Virus record (IMG/VR): IMGVR_UViG_3300032299_000562
Location: 1 to 24,462 of that record
Strand: one strand, 5' to 3'
Length of the DNA: 24,462 nt
Source of the DNA: a virus
The position numbers and the translations under genes are program-made. Numbering within the stretch: position 1 is the stretch's first letter; the number at the start of each line of letters is the position of its first letter. The notes under the pieces are model-generated. The model searched no databases, was not told the origin of the DNA, and worked only from the letters and a program-made list of their open reading frames with translations. Positions 21,067 through 24,462 of the stretch are shown piece by piece.

Positions 21067-21683
21067 TTGCCCTCCGCGTTGGCGTTAGCCCACTGCATCA
21101 CCATGGCTTGCGCTATACCGTCAAACGTCTTGCTCCGGTCGCGCTTCCGTGTTAGCGAAGGTGGCATCTTCCAAATCCGCTGTTCCCTTCCTTCCACTTC
21201 GTTGGTCGGTTTCAGCGGCTCCAAATTGTGCAAGGCAAATCCGGTCTTCTTTGTTTCGCCGTGACCATGCTCATACGGCTGCACATAGCAAACCGGTGCG
21301 TTCAGGTGCTGGTAAATCACGCTTACGGGGTTCTCAAGCGCAACCTTGTCGCCGTGCTGCTTTGCCAGTTCCCATAGCCCTACCGTCCAAGCTATTGCTT
21401 GTTCGCGTTTGTGGTGCATCGGCATCCCGCGTCCATACCAGCGGTTCCCGCTCACAGCCATAGCCGTGCAGTCCGGGTGCAGAATAATCAACCCCCACCG
21501 CCTGCTAGGTATCACTTCGAGAATGTCCTGCTGGTAATGCCAATCAGGGTTCCCACGAGTCGGCGCAAGATCGCACGAGTACGCTTCATGCCCTGCCGCC
21601 CGCAGTGCCTTGGTTATCGTCTGGCTTTCTTCGCAGCCAATCAAAGCCGGGATAACACGGCGGTCAACACTGCCGCCTGACAT
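21063..21683 (-). CDS. DNA cytosine methyltransferase-like protein, 206 aa
   Basis: IGCEESQTITKALRAAGHEA with CDL at residues 37-39 matches motifs I and II of a phage group of C5-methyltransferase-like proteins. LHPDCTAMAVSG (residues 68-79) occupies the place of the PPC catalytic loop, with Cys72 as candidate nucleophile but Asp where the second Pro is usual. ALENPVSV (residues 115-122) matches the ENV/ENP motif. The protein is short, without a target recognition domain. Related phage proteins are frequent; whether they methylate DNA is not established to my knowledge. It overlaps both neighbours. Confidence 0.75.
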   Translation of the reverse strand: MSGGSVDRRVIPALIGCEESQTITKALRAAGHEAYSCDLAPTRGNPDWHYQQDILEVIPSRRWGLIILHPDCTAMAVSGNRWYGRGMPMHHKREQAIAWTVGLWELAKQHGDKVALENPVSVIYQHLNAPVCYVQPYEHGHGETKKTGFALHNLEPLKPTNEVEGREQRIWKMPPSLTRKRDRSKTFDGIAQAMVMQWANANAEGK

Positions 21684-21946
21684 TATTTCTCCTCCGCAAG
21701 TTTTATTGCGTTATTTAGCCGATCAACTATCCCAATAGGTACGTCGTACTCACTCCAATACTCGGCACACTCAGATAATTCTTTGCAAACCTCCAGTAGT
21801 TGCGCACCCTTCCTGCGCTGCAACCATAACGCCGTTACCGTTGCAAGGATTGAGTAGGCGGCATACGCTGGTTCTTCAATCGTTTCTCCGTGTTCAAGCT
21901 GTGTTGAAATAATCGCAGCGTGACGACTTGCTCTACAAGTAATCAT
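21683..21946 (-). CDS. Hypothetical early protein, 87 aa
   Basis: ATGA overlap with the ERF gene upstream and TAATG with the methyltransferase-like gene downstream make the ORF credible. Mostly helical: SRHAAIISTQLEHGETIEEP, then AYSILATVTALWLQRRKGAQ and the acidic end DRLNNAIKLAEEK. The middle hydrophobic stretch is too short and interrupted for a clear membrane anchor. No family is recognised. Confidence 0.65.
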   Translation of the reverse strand: MITCRASRHAAIISTQLEHGETIEEPAYAAYSILATVTALWLQRRKGAQLLEVCKELSECAEYWSEYDVPIGIVDRLNNAIKLAEEK

Positions 21947-22494
21947 GCTTTCTCCAATTCAGCTTTACGCGCATCTTTAACCGACGCATACCGCGCTCGC
22001 AGGTTGACTGGAATGTCCTTCCACGCCGCCGCCAATTCGTCAACGGTCTTGGCAGTCTTCAGCCGGCCAACAGTGACGGGGTCATGCGTGAACGGATCGG
22101 GCTGTTCATCAGGCCGCTTGTCCTTCGATGCATTATTGCCGTCATCGTCTTCGCTCGGCAGACCGACCGCCGTTTGCAGGCTGTATCGGCGCGTGTACGT
22201 AATGGCAGACCCGTAACCCTGCGCGTCTTGTTTAGATGCCGGAACGAAAAGCGGGCCGCACGAAAATTGTTCGCCGCTTTCGTGGATGATGATTGTCTCG
22301 ATGGTCACGCCGCCGCTTGCCTCGCGGAACACCTGGACAAACCCGAGGCCATGCTTTGACAGCGCGGGCTTGATTGCCGAAACAACCGAAGCCAGGTCGG
22401 CGTATTTAGATTTAAAGTGCGGGTTTGTGCTGTCTTTGACCGCCGCAGAAATTTCAGATTGCGCCTTGACCAGCGCAGCAAACAAGTTTTTCAT
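21943..22494 (-). CDS. ERF-family single-strand annealing protein, 183 aa
   Basis: ERF signature: a start helix (FAALVKAQSEISAAVKDSTN), NPHFKSKYADLASV (residues 24-37), HGLGFVQ, then QGYGSAITYTRRYSL (92-106) and AVGLPSEDDDGN. P22 Erf is a ring protein that anneals ssDNA and circularises the phage genome by recombination, needed when the packaged DNA is terminally redundant. With the YqaJ exonuclease it forms a complete recombination pair. AAGGGA precedes the ATG. The C-terminal part (TVDELAAAWKDIPVNLRARY) resembles the small helical tail domain of ERF proteins. Confidence 0.92.
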   Translation of the reverse strand: MKNLFAALVKAQSEISAAVKDSTNPHFKSKYADLASVVSAIKPALSKHGLGFVQVFREASGGVTIETIIIHESGEQFSCGPLFVPASKQDAQGYGSAITYTRRYSLQTAVGLPSEDDDGNNASKDKRPDEQPDPFTHDPVTVGRLKTAKTVDELAAAWKDIPVNLRARYASVKDARKAELEKA

Positions 22495-22568
22495 TCTGTC
22501 CCTTCGTGCGCGTTTTGGCGCATACGGTTAAGCCATTCTTCATATTCCTGCTGCTGTTCATCTGTCAT
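22491..22568 (-). CDS. Possible 25-aa peptide coupled to the ERF gene
   Basis: Starts MTDEQQQEYEEWLNRMRQNA and ends HEGTE; acidic, Gln/Glu-rich helix. The TGA overlaps the ERF ATG, and the start overlaps the end of the upstream membrane peptide by 11 bases. Its main role may be to bring ribosomes to the ERF start. The overlap chain is the chief support. Confidence 0.45.
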   Translation of the reverse strand: MTDEQQQEYEEWLNRMRQNAHEGTE

Positions 22569-22650
22569 AGCTGGCCCACAAAATCCCGAGGAAGATTCCA
22601 AGAAAAATGCCGGTCAGAAAAAGCATTAGGCCGATCAGCACTTCAATCAT
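22558..22650 (-). CDS. 30-aa single-pass membrane peptide
   Basis: The ATG overlaps the previous stop as ATGA and is preceded by AGGA at good spacing. One hydrophobic helix with a Gly-Ile-Phe-Leu repeat (MLFLTGIFLGIFLGILW) and short charged ends. It lies among several other tiny membrane genes. The function is unknown; such peptides in phage early regions may affect host membrane proteins or block superinfection. Confidence 0.55.
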   Translation of the reverse strand: MIEVLIGLMLFLTGIFLGIFLGILWASYDR

Positions 22651-22865
22651 TTTTTCCTGCCTGACCCGAAAACACAAGAAACCGTGCCGGAATTCAACAC
22701 CATGAGTGCAATTCCGTTGCTTTTTGCACACGCCTCGATGTGCGCCCGTGTTTCCGCATTGCTGGTTGCGCGTTTTTCGTTGGCGCAAACCAAACTGGCA
22801 TATATCCAAATGCCTGGCGTAACGACGGCCGCACCGACTAAAGACCAGACGATTCGATGCGCCAT
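22647..22865 (-). CDS. Small exported or membrane-anchored protein, 72 aa
   Basis: Residues 1-27 hold a basic start and a hydrophobic helix (IVWSLVGAAVVTPGIWIYAS), then a charged stretch (NEKRATSNAETRAHIEAC) and a short end with a Cys pair (ACAKSNGIAL... SCVF). It may be a membrane-anchored periplasmic protein with a disulphide between these cysteines. AGGG lies about 5 bases before the ATG. It overlaps the next gene as ATGA. No family is known to me. Confidence 0.55.
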   Translation of the reverse strand: MAHRIVWSLVGAAVVTPGIWIYASLVCANEKRATSNAETRAHIEACAKSNGIALMVLNSGTVSCVFGSGRKK

Positions 22866-22966
22866 AGCGCCCTCATGATGGCTCGGAACAGGAATACAAA
22901 CGCCAGCGCAATCGGAAACGAGACGCCTAGAAAAGCAACGCCGAATATCACGTCAAGAGCGTCCAC
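22838..22966 (-). CDS. Possible small membrane protein, 42 aa, GTG start
   Basis: GTG at 22966 with GGTGA 4 bases before; another GTG at 22951 is possible. One long hydrophobic helix (VIFGVAFLGVSFPIALAFVF) followed by a basic end (LFRAIMRALWRIESSGL). It overlaps both neighbours by 14 and 28 bases, more than usual. Kept because the hydrophobic pattern is coherent and it covers the gap between two likelier genes. Confidence 0.4.
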   Translation of the reverse strand: MDALDVIFGVAFLGVSFPIALAFVFLFRAIMRALWRIESSGL

Positions 22967-23144
22967 GGATCACCAGATTACGAAGTGCAAGTTCAGCCGC
23001 TACAAGTTCTGTGTAAACGGCATCGGTCTTGCGTTGCTCGGCAAGTCGGAACGTCTTTCGAACGTCTGTTTGCGCTGCCGGAACGTAACGAAACTCGTTC
23101 GAAAGGATCGACGTTGCGGGTGCGGTAGATCGAAGCGGTTTCAT
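22953..23144 (-). CDS. Small hypothetical protein, 63 aa
   Basis: The ATG at 23144 overlaps the stop of the upstream membrane gene (ATGA), which fixes the start; a longer frame back to 23186 lies in that gene. Sequence: MKPLRSTAPATSILSNEFRY, then a helix (DVRKTFRLAEQRKTDAVYTE, LVAAELALRNLVIRGRS). Likely soluble and helical. No family is recognised. Confidence 0.5.
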   Translation of the reverse strand: MKPLRSTAPATSILSNEFRYVPAAQTDVRKTFRLAEQRKTDAVYTELVAAELALRNLVIRGRS

Positions 23145-23257
23145 TGCATCAAATCCACAATAACCATCCAGCCAAGGACGGCACATCCGATCACAAAAAA
23201 CGCGGTAAGGCCGATCAACTCAATGACCTCGCGGCGACGCAGGTAACGTAACTTCAT
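23141..23257 (-). CDS. Small membrane protein, 38 aa
   Basis: Basic start (MKLRYLRRRE) and one hydrophobic helix (LIGLTAFFVIGCAVLGWMVI), then VDLMQ. It overlaps both neighbours as ATGA, a strong sign of a real coupled gene despite the size. The positive-inside rule puts the N-terminus in the cytoplasm. The function is unknown. Confidence 0.55.
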   Translation of the reverse strand: MKLRYLRRREVIELIGLTAFFVIGCAVLGWMVIVDLMQ

Positions 23258-23532
23258 TCGCAATCCCTTTCAAACTGACGGCGCAATTCTTCGATTCGGC
23301 AGTGGTGCGCCTTGACGGCCGCAGATGCAACCTCCGCGCACCTAGCCAACTCGTGATAGTTAGACGATGCCTCGGCTGTTGCTCTAGACCATTCGGCCGC
23401 AGCTTCGCGGATCACCGAATCAGGCGCTCTGGCTAAAAGCCTGATTCGGTGAAGATGCTCGGCAGCGTCTTGAATGCTGCGAGCCTCAACGTAGGCGGTT
23501 GCGGCCTCTGTAAGCGCAATAAAGTGATTCAC
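23254..23532 (-). CDS. Hypothetical helical early protein, 92 aa
   Basis: Starts with GTG at 23532, which overlaps the upstream stop (GTGA) and has GGAGG 5 bases before it. Almost wholly helical, Ala/Glu/Arg/His-rich (SIQDAAEHLHRIRLLARAPD, then EASSNYHELARCAEVASAAV). No membrane segment or motif. Second gene of the leftward operon. Not recognised. Confidence 0.65.
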   Translation of the reverse strand: MNHFIALTEAATAYVEARSIQDAAEHLHRIRLLARAPDSVIREAAAEWSRATAEASSNYHELARCAEVASAAVKAHHCRIEELRRQFERDCE

Positions 23533-23882
23533 GCATCCTCCCGATCAATCTGCATCAGGTAATCGATGCGCCGGTCGCGCTCGATCTCAGCTTGCTCAAG
23601 TCGGTATTCGTCTACGACGTCAACATCGTGCGATTCGGCCAGCGACTCGACAACGGCCCGCATTTGACGCTCAAAAATCTCCAGCAGGCCCGCCGCATTG
23701 CCAGCGGCAGCGGCTAAAACCATTGCCTCGGCAGTTTTTGCGTCGATGCCGTCGAAAGTGATATCGGTCACGTTGTCTAACAGAGGCTTACGGCCGATGC
23801 TGAATGCCGGGTTGCGGCGCATTTCTCCAAGCCAGTTTTCTACGCGCTGGGACAGAAGGCGGTCACGCAGTTGAGTGGTCAT
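23529..23882 (-). CDS. First gene of the leftward operon, hypothetical, 117 aa
   Basis: The ATG at 23882 has AAGGA 6 bases upstream; the longer frame from 23942 would start inside the promoter. Acidic, helical: QLRDRLLSQRVENWLGEMRR, then ITFDGIDAKTAEAMVLAAAA and YRLEQAEIERDRRIDYLMQI. No helix-turn-helix is apparent, so it is not the CI-type repressor one would expect here. As the first gene after the promoter it would be made at once after infection; a host-takeover or regulatory role is possible but not shown. Confidence 0.65.
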   Translation of the reverse strand: MTTQLRDRLLSQRVENWLGEMRRNPAFSIGRKPLLDNVTDITFDGIDAKTAEAMVLAAAAGNAAGLLEIFERQMRAVVESLAESHDVDVVDEYRLEQAEIERDRRIDYLMQIDREDA

Positions 23883-23907
23883 TTCGTTTCCTTGTTTGCG
23901 TTGCGAT

Positions 23908-24035
23908 AACCGAATAATGAGGCACGCCTTATGGGCTGTCAATAGGCAAACCGAATTATTTCCGCGTGCGTTGCGAATTTACAACGGCCAATTCAGTGCT
24001 TGCTTTTTTTCTGGCTGACGTGTGAACATTCGGTT
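23908..24035. promoter_or_regulatory. Operator region between divergent early operons
   Basis: Three copies of AACCGAAT: 23908-23915 and 23949-23956 direct, 24028-24035 inverted (ATTCGGTT). A 16-bp palindrome with arms GTTG and CAAC and centre AATT lies at 23970-23985. GCGTTGCGA also occurs twice (near 23898 and 23968). These are likely binding sites for the Cro-like protein and for an unseen repressor. No good rightward promoter consensus is evident; a T-run (24004-24010) lies between. Confidence 0.5.
23914..23942 (-). promoter_or_regulatory. Sigma70-type promoter for the leftward early operon (PL-like)
   Basis: Read leftward: TTGACA at 23942-23937, a 17-base spacer and CATTAT at 23919-23914. 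The -35 is perfect and the -10 matches 4 of 6. The start of transcription would be near 23907, about 25 bases before the first ATG. One AACCGAAT element (23908-23918) overlaps the -10 and another (23949-23960) flanks the -35, so binding there could repress it. Confidence 0.75.
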
Positions 24036-24057
24036 TCCCAAACACACAAGGAAGCAC

Positions 24058-24246
24058 ATGACACCCGATCAAGCGCTCGAATACTTTGGCAGCAAGGCCG
24101 AAATCGCCCGCGTGCTGGAAGTGACTCCTCCTTCTGTTGTTGAGTGGTTCCAGGCCGGAGCAATCCCTGAGGGACGGCAGTATCAGCTTGAACTTGCTAC
24201 GCAGGGAGACCTAAAGGCAGACAAGCCAGCGAATCGAAAGGCGTGA
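24058..24246 (+). CDS. Cro/YdaS-like HTH regulator, 62 aa
   Basis: ALEYFGSKAEIARVLEVTPP, then SVVEWFQAGAIPEGRQYQLE fit the Cro of P22 and YdaS/DicC proteins, with the HTH at residues 9-35 and the typical IPEGRQYQLELAT end of this family. AAGGAAG precedes the ATG at 24058; a GTG at 24022 would add 12 residues but has no ribosome binding site. It diverges from the leftward operon across the operator region. It probably binds the operators there and lowers early transcription. The TGA lies one base from the next ATG. Confidence 0.85.
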   Translation: MTPDQALEYFGSKAEIARVLEVTPPSVVEWFQAGAIPEGRQYQLELATQGDLKADKPANRKA

Positions 24247-24247
24247 T

Positions 24248-24462
24248 ATGTGGCCCCCGCCTAGAGAGATAAAAGTCACATCTGGTCTAAAAATGAAGGA
24301 CCTTAGGACCAGTTTTAAGCAGGAATTTGCAGATTCGGAAAAGGCTAGCAATCAAAAAACCGCAAAAACTAGCACGATGAAGGATGACGTATTAGCGGTA
24401 CTGGTTGAAGAAAGAAGATGGCTTAGTGCCAATGAAATTTGTGCAATTTTGCGCAGGAGTAA
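24248..24462 (+). CDS. Partial gene with winged-helix-like segment, truncated by the window
   Basis: The ATG follows the Cro-like stop by one base, with GAAAGG about 8 bases before. Seventy-one codons are seen, with no stop before the right edge. Residues 1-43 are polar and basic, perhaps unstructured; from the Met at residue 44 comes a helix and the start of a wHTH (MKDDVLAVLVEERRWLSANE, then ICAILRR). The position after Cro suits a CII-like activator or a replication initiator. The DNA is more AT-rich than its neighbours. Assignment awaits the rest of the gene. Confidence 0.55.
   Translation, partial: MWPPPREIKVTSGLKMKDLRTSFKQEFADSEKASNQKTAKTSTMKDDVLAVLVEERRWLSANEICAILRRS

Noticed and set aside
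1-24462. Diversity-generating retroelement, CRISPR array, tRNA genes, integrase
   Set aside because: No reverse transcriptase, paired variable/template repeats, spaced direct repeats, tRNA-like folds or recombinase motifs were seen on reading both strands; a tRNA scan was not possible.

Overview
The window is 24.5 kb of a tailed phage or prophage. Its virion genes follow the P22-like podovirus order: portal C-terminus, scaffold, P22-type coat protein, gp4-like and gp10-like head-closure proteins, then three DNA-ejection (internal virion) proteins and a tail fibre. The GC-rich codon use and the small phage-type early proteins with charged, alanine-rich C-termini suggest a proteobacterial host, possibly Burkholderiales. 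The host is inference only: no host gene, integrase, attachment site, terminase, tRNA or CRISPR array is visible.

Bases 1-17579 are all on the + strand apart from one probable small antisense gene, and form a late operon. A block of five accessory genes (716-3578) sits between portal and scaffold. It includes a protein resembling phage virion-associated adhesin-like proteins and a protein with five 21-residue repeats. The scaffold gene is preceded by an 11-bp stem that covers its ribosome binding site, and a strong intrinsic terminator follows the coat gene. Head closure, a first fibre-like protein, the ejection proteins and a tail fibre with a C1q-like tip follow. The lysis cassette holds two holin-like membrane proteins, a GH108 endolysin, an i-spanin and a nested o-spanin lipoprotein. 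After it come two tiny membrane proteins, a SprT-like zinc protease and a metallophosphoesterase with an N-terminal HTH.

Bases 17599-23882 form a leftward early operon of about twenty tightly overlapping genes, mostly joined by ATGA or TAATG junctions. It is driven by a good sigma70 promoter (TTGACA, 17-bp spacer, CATTAT) at 23914-23942. It carries a recombination module: an ERF-type annealing protein, a YqaJ/lambda-type exonuclease, a Ref-like HNH nuclease and a small protein with an SSB-like acidic tip. It also carries a C5-methyltransferase-like protein, many tiny membrane proteins, a striking Gly-X repeat protein (19273-19575) and, at the far end, a 37-residue peptide that looks like a double-glycine leader. 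The operon diverges from a P22-Cro/YdaS-like regulator at 24058, and the 175-bp gap between them contains repeated AACCGAAT elements and a 16-bp palindrome. A partial gene with a winged-helix-like end runs off the right edge.

The most interesting leads are the leader-like peptide, the Gly-Tyr repeat gene with its open +1 frame into the next gene, the scaffold RBS hairpin, the back-to-back antisense ORF at 13099-13236 and the operator region without an adjacent CI gene.
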